From contig NZ_BDAZ01000050.1 of the NCBI RefSeq assembly GCF_001612725.1, forward strand, positions 1-64,000: a stretch of DNA of 64,000 bases. The letters are read 5' to 3'. Below are positions 1 through 23,761 of the stretch, piece after piece. Positions within the stretch are counted from its first letter, which is position 1. Every line of letters begins with the position of its first letter. The notes under the pieces were generated by a model that worked only from the letters and a program-made list of their open reading frames with translations, made no database searches and was not told the origin of the DNA. The translations under genes and the position numbers were made by a program. The DNA is from Nocardia anaemiae NBRC 100462. GTDB taxonomy: Bacteria > Actinomycetota > Actinomycetes > Mycobacteriales > Mycobacteriaceae.

Positions 1-3000
1 CATCGGCAGCATCGGCGAAGGACTTACACCGACCATCCGGGGACAAACCCCGCTGACGACTGAACTCCACAAACGTCTCCGGGGTGGCCATCACCGTGAC
101 ACCACCGGCCAACGCCAGATCACACTCCCCCGACCGCAACGACTGCGCGGCCAAATGCAGCGCCACCAACGACGACGAACACGCCGTGTCCACGGTGACC
201 GAAGGCCCCTCCAGACCGAATGCATACGAGACTCGGCCGGAGGCAATAGATCCCGAGTTCGCGTTGGCCGGATAGTCGTGATACATCATGCCGGTGAAGA
301 CCCCGGTCGAGCTGCCGCGCAGCGCCGCCGGATTCACACCGGCCCGCTCCAACGCCTCCCACGAGGTCTCCAGCAGCAGGAACTGCTGCGGATCCATCAG
401 TGCGGCTTCATTGGGGCTGATACCGAAGAACGCCGGATCGAATTCACCGGCGGAATGCAGGAAGCCACCCGCACGCGTGTACGTGCTATTCGGTGTCTCG
501 CCCGTGCGATCGTAGAGGCGCTCGGTATCCCACCCTCGATTGACGGGGAACTCCGACGTCGCGTCGGTCCCGTCTACGACCAGATTCCAGAGGTCCTCGG
601 GCGAACTGACACCGCCCGGGTACCGGCACGCCATGCCGACAATCGCAATAGGGTCGTAGTCAACGGCTTTCGCGGCAGTGACCGCGATGTCCTGCCCGGT
701 GCCGGTGAGTTCACCGGCAAGGTAGGTGGCCAGCGCCTGTGGTGTCGGGTAGTCGAAGACGACTGCGGGCGGCAGTGCCAGGCCGGTGGCGGTCTTGAGT
801 CGGTTGCGCAACTCGACGGCGCCGAGGGAATCGAAACCGAGGTCTTGGAACACGCGATCGGGATCGACCGCGGACACACCGTCATGACCGAGCACGGCCG
901 CACTGTGGGTGCGCACCGTATCGAGCAACACCTGCCGCTGCCGATCGGCATCCAGACCGGAAAGCCGTTGCCGCAGACCCGACGTCACCGCCGAAGTCGG
1001 CACCGAGCGCCGGACCACTGTCGGTGCCAGTGTCCGCAGCAGCGGTGCCAGTTGTCCGGCCTCGGCCAGAGCACGGATCGCGGCGGTGTCCACCACGGCG
1101 ATCACCGCGTGTGCCGCGCCCCGATCGAGTACCGCATCCCATCCGGCCAACGCCAGTTCGTCCGGCATCGCGGTGAATCCGCCGCGACTCATCCGGGCCA
1201 CATCGGCCTCGGCAAGCTGTCCGATCATGCCGCTCGAGCGTGCCCACGGACCCCACGCCAGGGACTGGCCCGCCAGCCCTCGTGCTCGACGGTGTGCCAC
1301 CAACGCATCGAGGAACGTGTTCGCTGCCGCATAGTTGCCCTGCCCGGGACCACCGACCGTGCCGGAGACCGACGAAAAGACCACGAACGCGGCCAGATTC
1401 AGATCCGCGGTCACCTCGTGCAGATACCAGGCCGCGTCGACTTTCGGTGCCAGTACGGTGTCCACCCGTTGCGCGGTCAACGACGCGATGACCCCGTCGT
1501 CGAGCACACCCGCGGCGTGCACCACAGCCGTCAACGGCCACTGCGCGGGCACTTCGCCCAGCAGGCCCGCGACCGCGGCGGCATCGGTGACATCGCAGGC
1601 CACCACCCGCACCTGCGCGCCCAGCTGCGCCAATTCGGCGCTGAGCGCGGCTACTCCCTCGGCTCCCGGGCCGCTGCGGCTGACCAGCAGCAACGACCGC
1701 ACGCCGTGCTCGACCACCAGGTGCCGGGCCACGACCGCGCCCAAACCGCCTGTGCCGCCGGTAATCAGCACCGTCCCCGTACCGAAGGCGCGAGCATCGA
1801 CGTCGGCAACAGAATCGCGGGTTGCGGATCGAGTGAGCCTAGCGGTGTTGACGACACCGGCACGCACCACCACCTGCGGTTCGTCCACTGCGACGACCCT
1901 GGCCGCGAGCTGCTCGTCGATGTCGGTGTCCGCGTCGAGCAACACAATTCGGCCCGGATCCTCCGCCTGCGCCGCGCGCACCAAACCCCACACCGCGGCA
2001 CCGGCGAGATCGGTGAGATCTTCACCGGGCAGCGCCACCGCGCCACGCGTGGCGACCAGCAGCGTGCTCGAGGCGAACCGATCCCGCCCCAGCCACGCCT
2101 GCACCACCTCGAGGATCCGCGCAACCTCGGTATGGGTGGTAGCCACCACGTCGGTATCGATGTGGTCGTCCCAGCCGGACCCGGCCTCGACCACCACCAC
2201 CGGGGGTACCGGCGACTCCGGATCCAACCGATCCCACCGACCCATACCCGAATCCCGCACCGGCGCCGCGGATGCGCTCGGCGACCACACCAGCTCCAGT
2301 ACCTGATCGGCCGCGGCTGCGGGCTGTTCCCATGGCATCGGCCGGGTCGTCACCGACCCCGACAACACCGGCTGTCCCTGCTCATCGGCCACCGCCATCG
2401 ACACCGACGACCCGGTCGTGGTCAGACGTACCCGCAAGGCCGATGATTCGGCCGCGTGCAGCGACACCGACTCCCACGAGAACGGCAGCACCACCTGTCC
2501 CGCCCCGACCGTAAACGGTGACTCCGACTGTCCCGCACCGTTTTCGGGCACATCGGCCAGCAGCCTCGCGTGTAAGGCGGCGTCCAGCAGTGCCGGATGG
2601 ATCCCGAATCCTTCGGCTCGCACCCCGGCGTCCGCATCGACGGCGATCTCGGCGAACACCTCCTCGCCACGTCGCCACAACGCCCGCACACCCTGGAACG
2701 CCGGACCGAAGTCATAGCCAAGCGCCAGCAAGCCCGTGTACGCGGCCGCGACATCTATACCGGTCGCCGCGGACGGCGGCCATACCTCCGGTTCGGGTGC
2801 GGCCGTGTCGTCTCGGGTGGTCAGCAGACCACGCGCGTTCAGTACCCACTGCCCGTCGCGGTCGTGTTCACCGCGCGAGTAGATCGATATCGATCGCTGT
2901 GCGAACTCGTGCTCGGGCGCGCCGACGACAACCTGGATTCGCACGCCGCCTGCCGCCGGAAACACCAGCGGCGCCTGCAACATCAATTCCTCTAGCACCG

Positions 3001-6000
3001 GACACCCGGCTTCGGCACCGGCACGCAATGCCAACTCCACGAACCCGGTCCCCGGCAACAGCATGACCCGACCGATGACATGGTCGGCCAGCCACGGCTG
3101 CGACAGCGGGGACAGATGTCCGGTCAGGACGACACCACCATCTGCCATCGGCAATGCCGCGTCCAGCATCGGGTGTTCGACCACAGCCAAACCCGCGGAT
3201 TCCACACCGGCGGTGCCGAGCGAGGGTTCGACCCAGTAGCGACGGCGCTGGAAAGCGTAGGTGGGCAACGGCACTCGTGAGACCGGGCGCGCGGCGAAAA
3301 ACACCCTCCAGTCGACGTCGACACCGACCACGTGCGCGTGCGCCAGGCAATTCACGAACTGCTCGACCTCGGCCCGTCCTCGACGGGCCCCGGCGAGCAC
3401 CAGCGACTGCGATTCGATATCGTCCGGCAGGCATTCCCGGGACATCGCGGTCAGGACCGCATCGGGACCGATTTCCAGGAATCGGCGCACGCCCGAGGCC
3501 ACCAGGGTGTCGACACCCGGGGCGAATTGCACGGCCGCCCGCACTTGCTGGACCCAGTATGTGGATTCGAGCACTTCATCCCCGGCGATCCGACCGGAGA
3601 GATTCGACACCAGTGGAATCTGTGGGCGGTGGTAGGTCACATCCCGTGCGACCGCGGCGAACTCGGCCAGCATCGGTTCCATCCGGGGCGAATGGAACGC
3701 GTGCGACACCCGCAACCGCGAGGTCTTGCGCCCGCGGTCGGCAAACCACCGCTCGACTGCCGCAACGGCATCCTCGTCACCGGAAACCACAACGGCGGCA
3801 GGTGAATTCACCGCGGCGATGGCGGCTCGGTCGTCATGATCGACGAGCGCCTCGGCTACCTCGTGCTCGCTCGCCGCGATCGCCGACATCGCGCCGCCTT
3901 CGGGCAGCCGCCCCATGAGGCGGCCACGCGCCGCGACCAACCGACACGCGTCCGGGAGCGACCACACACCGGCGATGTACGCGGCAGCCAGCTCGCCGAT
4001 CGAATGTCCCACCACGACATCCGGTGTCACACCGAACGAGTTCATGAGTCGGCTCAGCGCGACTTCGTATGCGAACAGCGCTGGTTGGGTGAATTCGGTC
4101 CGATCCAGAACGCTGACATCGGCATTGCCGGGGCTGCCATCGGCCAGCTGACCGGTGAACATCAACTGCTTCAGCGAACCGCCCAGCAGTGGATCGAACT
4201 GTTCACACAGCTCGTCCAGCGCGGCAGCGAATACCGGGAACGCCTCGTACAGTTCACGTCCCATACCAACCCGCTGTGCCCCCTGTCCGGTGCACAGGAA
4301 GGCCGCCTTGCGCGTCACCGCCTTGCCTGCCGTCACGCCGCCGGTGCTGCTCGCCGAGCCGTGTTCGGCGAGCGCTGCCAGTCCCGCGAGCATCGCCTCC
4401 CGATCGGCGGCGACTACTGTTCCCCGCCAGTCCAGCCGGGCGCGGGTCGTCAGCAGTGAATAGCCGATGTCATCGACGGTCATGTCGGGGTGCTCGGTCA
4501 CCCATTGCCGCAGTTTGGCCGCCTGCGCGCGCAGGCCGTCCTCGGTTTTCGCCGATACCAGCCATGGGGTGACGCCGGACGCGACCGCCTTCGCACCACG
4601 ATCGGGGGCCTCGTCTGCCGGTTCGGCAGGGGCCTGCTCCAGGGCAGGGGCCTCTTCCAGAATCAGGTGGGCGTTGGTGCCGCTGGCGCCGAAGGAGGAC
4701 ACGCCTGCGCGACGCACCCGCTGTCCCGCCCGCCACGGTTCCGCCGTGGTGAGCAGCCGCACCGATCCCGCCGACCAGTCCACATGCGGGGTCGGAGCAT
4801 CGACGTGCAGTGTCGCGGGCAGCATTTCGTGTCGCAGCGCCTGCACCATCTTGATCACACCGCCGACACCGGCCGCGGCGGAGGTGTGTCCGATGTTCGA
4901 CTTGAGCGAGCCGATACGCAGCGGATCTCCGGCGCGATCGCGACCGTAGGCGGCGATCAGCGCCTGCGCCTCGATCGGATCCCCGAGGGGTGTGCCGGTG
5001 CCGTGCGCTTCGACCACATCGACGTCGGCGGGCTTCAGACCGGCACTGGCGAGGGCCTGCGCGATCACCTTTTCCTGCGACGGACCGTTCGGTGCGGTCA
5101 GATGGCTGCTGGCGCCGTCCTGGTTGACCGCGCTGCCGCGGATGACCGCGAGGACTTGGTGGCCGTGGCGGCGGGCGTCCGACAGCCGCTCGACCGCGAG
5201 CATGCCGATGCCCTCGGAGAACCCGGTCCCGTTCGCGGCTGCCGCGAAGGCCTTGCACCGCGCATCCGGGGAAAGCGCACGCTGCCTGCTGAATGCGATC
5301 AGCACGGTGGGGTCGGACATCACGGTGACCCCGCCGACCAGGGCGAGAGAGGTCTCGCCCTGACGCAGCGCCTGACAGGCGAGGTGCAGGGCGACCAGCG
5401 ACGACGAGCACGCGGTGTCCACCGAGAGTGCCGGACCTTTGAAACCGAAGGTGAAGGCGACGCGCCCGGAGACGATGCTGGCTGAAACACCTACGTAGGC
5501 ATGACCCTCCGACTCGGCGGTCAGGCCCGGCGAACCCACGCGGAGGCCGTAATCCAGGTGGAACACACCGGCGAACACACCGGTGTCGCTGCCGCGCAGC
5601 GACACCGGATCGATGCCCGCGTCCTCCAATGCCTCCCATGCGCATTCCAGGAAAAGGCGCTGTTGCGGATCCATCGCCTCGGCCGCGCGCGGACCGATTC
5701 CGAAGAATCCCGCATCGAAATCGCCTGCGGCATCCAGGAATCCACCTTCCCGGGTGTAGGCCGTCCCTGGCGTATCCGGATCGGTGTCGAACAGCCGCTC
5801 GAGGTCCCAGCCTCGGTTGGTCGGGAAGGGACCGACGGCGTCGGTGCCGGAAGCGACCAGATCCCACAGCTGCGCCGGAGTTTCGACACCGCCCGGATAC
5901 CGGCAGCTCATGCCGACGATCGCGATCGGTTCGCTGGCACGTTCTTCCAGGTCGTGGATGTGCTTCTTGGCGGCGCGCAGGTCTACGGTGAGCTTGCGCA

Positions 6001-6042
6001 GATACCGGCTGAGCCGTTCCTCGTCGCCGGTGCCGGGGTTGC

Positions 6043-6046
<4 letters not shown>
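1..6046 (-). CDS. Modular type I polyketide synthase, module 3 plus start of module 4 (partial)
   Basis: This gene continues the chain made by the upstream PKS gene. It starts with ATG at 6046, overlapping that gene's stop as ATGA, and runs off the left edge still open. Residues 1-37 form a charged helical N-terminal docking segment. KS (about 38-460) has active Cys213 in DTACSSS. AT has GHSIGE (Ser682) and HAFH (782-785), the malonyl-CoA signature. DH has HxxxGxxxxP at His989-Pro998 and a second Asp1155/His1159 motif, so it looks active. No ER lies between DH and KR. KR has the GGTGGLG nucleotide site near 1425, LDD at 1515-1517 (B-type) and Tyr1572. ACP carries GFDSL with Ser1740. A second KS begins near 1798 with Cys1956, and the window ends inside it. 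Inference: one malonate extension processed to a double bond, then a further module outside the window. No thioesterase is visible, so the final product cannot be named. Confidence 0.96.
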
Positions 6047-19788
<13,742 letters not shown>

Positions 19789-20128
19789 CTCTGAACATCC
19801 TTCCCAAGGCAGCTGGGACCCGCCATAAACCTCTGACGAGTGTGTTTGTCGTCCGCGGCAAAGGAATCAGACGATTCCCGCTTCGGACAGAACGGATTTC
19901 GACGCGATCGAGGCTCAGCGAAGAGCCCGGAATGATGCGGAGCGTCTTCCGCAAGCGACCTGGGACCCGAGGAGACGGAGCAGGCTAGGCCGGAACTGGC
20001 CATGGTGCGCCGCCGGACGCGGCGCCGCAAATAATCAGCAAACGCTGCTGAGGGCCGCAGCGCTACTTGGGCGCACCAGGAGGTTCAGGCGCACACAAGA
20101 GGCGATGGTGCCCGAAACATTTGCCGCG

Positions 20129-20147
20129 AGGTGCATGCACGGCACCT
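20129..20147. promoter_or_regulatory. Inverted repeat in PKS leader, possible operator
   Basis: AGGTGC and GCACCT flank a 7-nt spacer. Overlapping this is the exact 10-bp palindrome GTGCATGCAC at 20131-20140. It lies between the candidate promoter and the PKS start, so a regulator bound here could block or attenuate PKS transcription. No cognate regulator is identified in the window. Confidence 0.3.
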
Positions 20148-20221
20148 ATATGACAGCTATGTGGAATCAGCACGACGATCCCTCAAATATCCGAACAGCA
20201 GAACACGATTCATCGTACTGA

Positions 20222-20251
20222 ACAGTAATTTGACGATCTTGGCCTTGTCAA
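20222..20251 (-). promoter_or_regulatory. Candidate promoter for the PKS operon
   Basis: On the minus strand, TTGACA (20251-20246) is followed after 18 nt by TACTGT (20227-20222), matching a housekeeping actinobacterial -35/-10 pair. If used, transcription starts near 20215 and the PKS mRNA has a leader of roughly 430 nt. This is sequence match only. Confidence 0.45.
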
Positions 20252-20569
20252 CCGACCAGTAGCTTCCCGATGGTTACCGCGGCCGAGGGCGAGTCGCAGG
20301 CTCGATCGAGGAGTGATCACCAGTCGGCTCGATTGGGATTGTGCGATGTAAAGCATTGGTCTCCTCGGGGCGTCGCTACACCAGGAATAGCAGACCTCGT
20401 CCGAGTGGACTTTCCAAGCATGGGAAGGCGAACCAGTCCGCTTTCTGATCGTTTGCTACGTCCGCGGCCTCCACCAAAGACGCTGTTCGCAGGGTCGAAA
20501 AACAAATCCAATATTGAATAAGCCGAGGGTTTGCGATGCCGACCGGAACGCACTCCGACGGCGGGAACG

Positions 20570-20604
20570 AAAAATGGCCCGGAACAATATGTTCCGGGCC
20601 ATTT
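20570..20604 (-). terminator. Intrinsic terminator of the initiator tRNA gene
   Basis: A perfect 15-bp stem (20572-20586 with 20590-20604) has a 3-nt loop, and on the minus strand it is followed by a short T-run. It begins 6 nt past the tRNA 3' end, so it should end the tRNA transcript before the PKS promoter region. Confidence 0.85.
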
Positions 20605-20610
20605 CCCTAG

Positions 20611-20684
20611 TAGCGGGGACAGGATTTGAACCTGCGACCTCTGGGTTATGAGCCCAGCGAGCTACCGAGCTGCTCCACCCCGCG
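20611..20684 (-). tRNA. Initiator tRNA-Met (CAT)
   Basis: The minus strand folds as a 74-nt tRNA without an encoded full CCA. The anticodon loop CTCATAA gives anticodon CAT. Two initiator hallmarks are present: the first base C does not pair with its partner (C1 opposite U72), and the anticodon stem ends in three G:C pairs. D-arm (AGCTCGGTAGCT) and T-arm (GGTTCAAAT) are canonical. This is a single tRNA, with a terminator just downstream. Confidence 0.95.
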
Positions 20685-20787
20685 TCGGTAGGGACAACGC
20701 TACAGCATGGGTCGTGCACTTACCTAAACGGCAGGTGGGACGGGTTGACCAGCGGGTAATCGGGGGTGGGTGTGCGAGCATGGGGGT

Positions 20788-21201
20788 ATGCCGATTGCCA
20801 CTAGTTCCATTGCCCATGTGCGACTGACTGTTTGCGATATCGATCGGTCGCGGGCGTTCTACGAGAAGGTGTTCGGATGGCCGGTTGCGCTGGAGGTGCC
20901 CGCCGATGCGGATGAGGCGACGCGCGAGCGGCTCGGCTTTCTGTTCGGTGGAGTGATCTATCGGATGGAGCACGGGATGATCGGGTTGCGGCCGGTCGGC
21001 ACCGACAGCTTCGACGAGAACCGGGTCGGGCTCGATCATCTCGCGTTCCCGCTGAACTCACTGGCCGAATTGGAGGCTGCCGCAGCCCATCTGGACGCCT
21101 GCGGGGTCGCGCGTGGAGATATCAAGGACATCGGGTTCAGCTATATCCTCGAGTTCCGGGATCCGGACAATATCGCGTTGGAACTGATCGTCCGCAAGTA
21201 G
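20788..21201 (+). CDS. VOC (glyoxalase/bleomycin-resistance) superfamily protein
   Basis: A small single-domain protein of 137 residues with the VOC betaalphabetabetabeta pattern. It has an N-terminal AHVRLTV strand, a helix containing the DRSRAFYEKVFGW motif, a central GLDHLAF strand that supplies the usual metal-binding His, and a C-terminal ILEFRDPDNIALEL strand with the closing Glu. These motifs are typical of lyase and dioxygenase members of this fold, but the substrate cannot be read from sequence. The ATG at 20788 is taken as start because the domain begins right after it; an in-frame GTG at 20770 would add six residues. It converges on the lipoprotein gene with a single base between the stop codons and diverges from the initiator tRNA. 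Confidence 0.85.
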   Translation: MPIATSSIAHVRLTVCDIDRSRAFYEKVFGWPVALEVPADADEATRERLGFLFGGVIYRMEHGMIGLRPVGTDSFDENRVGLDHLAFPLNSLAELEAAAAHLDACGVARGDIKDIGFSYILEFRDPDNIALELIVRK

Positions 21202-21202
21202 G

Positions 21203-21919
21203 CTAGGCCGCCTTCGTCACCTTCTGCACCGCCGCCACGAAGAACTGATCGAAGGCCGCCTGGTCGAGCGAATCGTCCAGCGCGGCAACCCGAACCGCGA
21301 CCGTGATGCCCCGCACCTCGGCGTAGCCCAGGTAGGCGTTCTGGGTCAGTGGCTTGTCGCTGGCATCGGTGGTCGCGGTGCTCGTCGCATGGTAGGCGAT
21401 CGCGTTCGCGCCCTTCAGCTCTTGGGGCACAGCCTGATCCGTGACGCGCTCCTTCGCGGTGACCTGGTGACCGTCGTAGCTCGCGACCACCTCGACCGAA
21501 CCGCAGCGCTTATTGCCGTCGGCGATGCGTTGCAGATCTCCGGTTCGCCCGGAAACGAATTCGACAAAGATTTGGCCCGACTTACCGGTCGCCGCCGCGA
21601 TGGATGACTGCGCGAGCAGTTCCTTGGTCACCGCGCCGAGATCCTGCTGCGTGGATCCGCATTCCGCCGGGGTGAAGGTGGCGTTCTGTTGGGTTGCGGT
21701 GAGGTCGCCGACCGTCGACTGCAGCTGCTCCGGTGGCAGGTCGAGTTTCTTCGTGCCCGCGGGGAATTCCTCCTGGGTCAGCACCAACTGTTCGCGAGGT
21801 GTGCTGGGGGCCGCGGACTTCGAGTGCTCCGCCGAGTCGTGCTCGCTGCCACAGCCAGCGACGAGTACCGCGCCCGCCGCCATTGCCACTGCCCACCGTG
21901 CGTTACGCAATTCGATCAT
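21203..21919 (-). CDS. Secreted lipoprotein of unknown function
   Basis: A 238-residue predicted lipoprotein. An N-terminal signal peptide ends in lipobox LVAGC, with Cys23 as the lipidation site, followed by a Ser/Pro-rich linker. The mature domain holds two further cysteines, in AECGS and KRCGS, that could form a disulfide. Its strand-rich pattern (AYLGYAEVRGITVAVRVAALD near the C-terminus) recalls the extracellular sensor-like lipoproteins common in mycobacteria and nocardiae, such as the PknH-ectodomain group. That assignment is only by resemblance. It should be anchored on the outer face of the cytoplasmic membrane. No partner gene is evident. Confidence 0.8.
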   Translation of the reverse strand: MIELRNARWAVAMAAGAVLVAGCGSEHDSAEHSKSAAPSTPREQLVLTQEEFPAGTKKLDLPPEQLQSTVGDLTATQQNATFTPAECGSTQQDLGAVTKELLAQSSIAAATGKSGQIFVEFVSGRTGDLQRIADGNKRCGSVEVVASYDGHQVTAKERVTDQAVPQELKGANAIAYHATSTATTDASDKPLTQNAYLGYAEVRGITVAVRVAALDDSLDQAAFDQFFVAAVQKVTKAA

Positions 21920-21969
21920 GGGGTGATCATGTCAGCTGTCGCCATGAACACCCACTTGCGGAAGGTATT

Positions 21970-22437
21970 TCAGAGCTCGGTGATCCGGATGCGGTGACGC
22001 TGCTGCAGCTCGCGCGAGCGACGCAGATAGTCGAGAACGAGGCGCAGTTCCGCGGCGCTGTAGCGCGATACCTCGTCCGCACCCTCCTCGGCGATCGGCC
22101 CGTAGATCCGCATGACCTTGGCCATCGCGGCGTCGGTGATACGGATGAGAATCTTGCGACGGTCCCCCGGTTCCGGGCATCGCACGACGTAGTCGAGCTT
22201 GGCAAGACGGTCCAGCATGGTGGTCACGCTGCCACTGGTCAGACCCAGTTCGGCGGCAAGTGCGCCGGGGGTCGTTGCACCGTGCCACAGGATTTCCAGG
22301 CAGCGCAGATCGGTGCGGTTGACGCCCAGATTGGTTGCGGCGGCCTGGTCCACAGCATCCACCGCGGCCTGCAGCGCCTGCGCTTCCCGACCGACCTCGG
22401 CGCGCAGTTCCGCCAGCTCCAACTTTTCTCTTGACAT
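21970..22437 (-). CDS. MarR-family transcriptional regulator
   Basis: 155 residues with a winged-helix core at about 40-110. The recognition-helix region is LAAELGLTSGSVTTMLDRL, followed by the wing motif PGDRRKILIRIT with the usual Asp-Arg pair of MarR proteins. Helices at both ends would form the dimer interface. The gene is divergent from the FAD monooxygenase at 22518. The 80-bp space between them carries two copies of CTTGA-N3-TCAAG, so it probably represses that enzyme and itself. The ligand may be a substrate of the monooxygenase (inference). Confidence 0.93.
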   Translation of the reverse strand: MSREKLELAELRAEVGREAQALQAAVDAVDQAAATNLGVNRTDLRCLEILWHGATTPGALAAELGLTSGSVTTMLDRLAKLDYVVRCPEPGDRRKILIRITDAAMAKVMRIYGPIAEEGADEVSRYSAAELRLVLDYLRRSRELQQRHRIRITEL

Positions 22438-22445
22438 TCAAGCCT

Positions 22446-22458
22446 CTTGATCGTCAAG
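22446..22458. promoter_or_regulatory. Candidate MarR operator, site 1
   Basis: Inverted repeat CTTGATCGTCAAG, with 5-bp arms and a 3-nt centre. It lies 9 bp upstream of the marR start and is 23 bp centre-to-centre from an identical-arm copy, about two helical turns. Confidence 0.6.
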
Positions 22459-22468
22459 CTAATGATGC

Positions 22469-22481
22469 CTTGATAATCAAG
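22469..22481. promoter_or_regulatory. Candidate MarR operator, site 2
   Basis: Inverted repeat CTTGATAATCAAG, with the same CTTGA/TCAAG arms as site 1. A further TCAAG half-site follows at 22493-22497. Placement in the divergent promoter region fits repression of both genes. Confidence 0.6.
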
Positions 22482-22517
22482 ATACCGCAGAGTCAAGAGA
22501 GATTTCGGGAGACACCC

Positions 22518-23726
22518 ATGAAGAAGGCACTGATCATCGGCGGCGGGATCGCCGGACCGGTCACCGCGATGGCACTGCAGCGAGCGGGGCTGGAGCCGAT
22601 CGTGTGCGAGGCATACGCGGAGGCGGCGGCCGAGCAGATCGGCGCGTATCTGACCGTGGCGGTGAACGGACTGTCGGCGCTGGCGCTGCTGGACGCACAT
22701 CATGTGGTGACCGAGCTCGGACATCCGACGGCCACGCTGTCCTTCGCGACCAGCGGCGGCAAGCACATCACCGATATGCCGATCGGCGGCACACTGCCCG
22801 ACGGCACCGTCACGCACAGCATCAAACGGCGCGATATGTATCGAGCGCTGAATGCCGAGGCGACCCGGCGCGGTGTGCGGTTCGAGTACAACAAACGCCT
22901 GGTGGACGCGGTATCGACCAAGGACGGCGTCCGGGCGAGCTTCGCCGACGGCACCACGATGGACGCCGACCTACTGATCGGTGCCGATGGAATCCGTTCC
23001 CGCACCAGGGAAATCATCGACCCGGCCGCACCGAAGGCGCACTTCCTCGGCATCTACGGGCTCGGCGGATTCGTCACCGATCCGGCGCTGCACAGCGAAC
23101 TCGGGTTGCGGCCCGGCGTGTACAGCATGATCTTCGGCAAAAAGGCGTTCTTCGGCTATTTCGTCGCACCGGACGGCGAGATCTGGTGGTTCGCCAATAT
23201 GCCTCGGACGCGGGAACTTTCAGCAGCCGAGTCGGTCGACTGGCGAGCGCGACTCGTCGAATTGCTGGCGGCGGATCGCGGCCCGGCCGCCCAGATCGTG
23301 GCCGCCACACCGGATGACACCTTCGTCCCCGCCTTCAACCAGTACGACATGCCGACGGTCACCAAGTGGCACAACGACAATATGGTCATTGTCGGCGATG
23401 CCGCACACGCCGTGGCGTCCTCCTCCGGCCAGGGCGTGTCCATGGCGGTGGAAGACGCCGTGACGCTGGCGATCTGCCTGCGCGATATCCCCGATACCGC
23501 CGCGGCCTTGGCCGCCTTCGAGGACAGCCGCCGCGAGCGGGTCGAGAAGGTGGTTGCCTATGGCGCGGAAACCACCAGCGACAAGGCATCCAACGGACTC
23601 GCTCGCCTACTGGTCCGTCTACTCACGCCCTACTTCCTCCGCAAAGCCGCCAAAGCCGGTGTCACCCCCCTGAACTGGATATACGACCACCGAATCGACT
23701 GGACTCCCGAGCCGGTGTCCCGTTGA
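22518..23726 (+). CDS. FAD-dependent monooxygenase (PHBH/TetX-like)
   Basis: A 402-residue class A flavoprotein hydroxylase. The N-terminus has the Rossmann motif GGGIAGP (about 8-14). The central DLLIGADGIRSRTR segment is the conserved DG motif that contacts FAD and NAD(P)H. The C-terminal VIVGDAAHAVASSSGQG is the GD motif that binds the FAD ribityl chain. Such enzymes hydroxylate aromatic or polycyclic substrates and act in the cytosol; the substrate here is unknown. ATG at 22518 is chosen because the FAD motif begins right after it. It is under likely control of the divergent MarR protein. A protein of identical length and similar order lies at 61623-62831. Confidence 0.93.
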   Translation: MKKALIIGGGIAGPVTAMALQRAGLEPIVCEAYAEAAAEQIGAYLTVAVNGLSALALLDAHHVVTELGHPTATLSFATSGGKHITDMPIGGTLPDGTVTHSIKRRDMYRALNAEATRRGVRFEYNKRLVDAVSTKDGVRASFADGTTMDADLLIGADGIRSRTREIIDPAAPKAHFLGIYGLGGFVTDPALHSELGLRPGVYSMIFGKKAFFGYFVAPDGEIWWFANMPRTRELSAAESVDWRARLVELLAADRGPAAQIVAATPDDTFVPAFNQYDMPTVTKWHNDNMVIVGDAAHAVASSSGQGVSMAVEDAVTLAICLRDIPDTAAALAAFEDSRRERVEKVVAYGAETTSDKASNGLARLLVRLLTPYFLRKAAKAGVTPLNWIYDHRIDWTPEPVSR

Positions 23727-23761
23727 CGCAAACTCTGCGAGGACCCCGCACAGGGTGCACG

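Larger units (their letters stand above)
19789..20610. other. PKS upstream region without a convincing gene
   Basis: About 820 bp between the PKS start and the tRNA gene. The right half is less GC-rich than its surroundings. It holds a candidate promoter facing the PKS, a short palindrome and the tRNA terminator, each listed separately. Open frames here lack recognisable domains, and I do not call any. Confidence 0.6.

Noticed and set aside
155..2446. Long plus-strand open frame opposite the PKS
   Set aside because: It reads as Arg/Gly/His low-complexity text and lies wholly antisense to PKS domains with intact motifs.
4470..5867. 465-codon minus-strand frame inside the PKS
   Set aside because: Out of frame with the KS domain, whose motifs occupy the true frame here.
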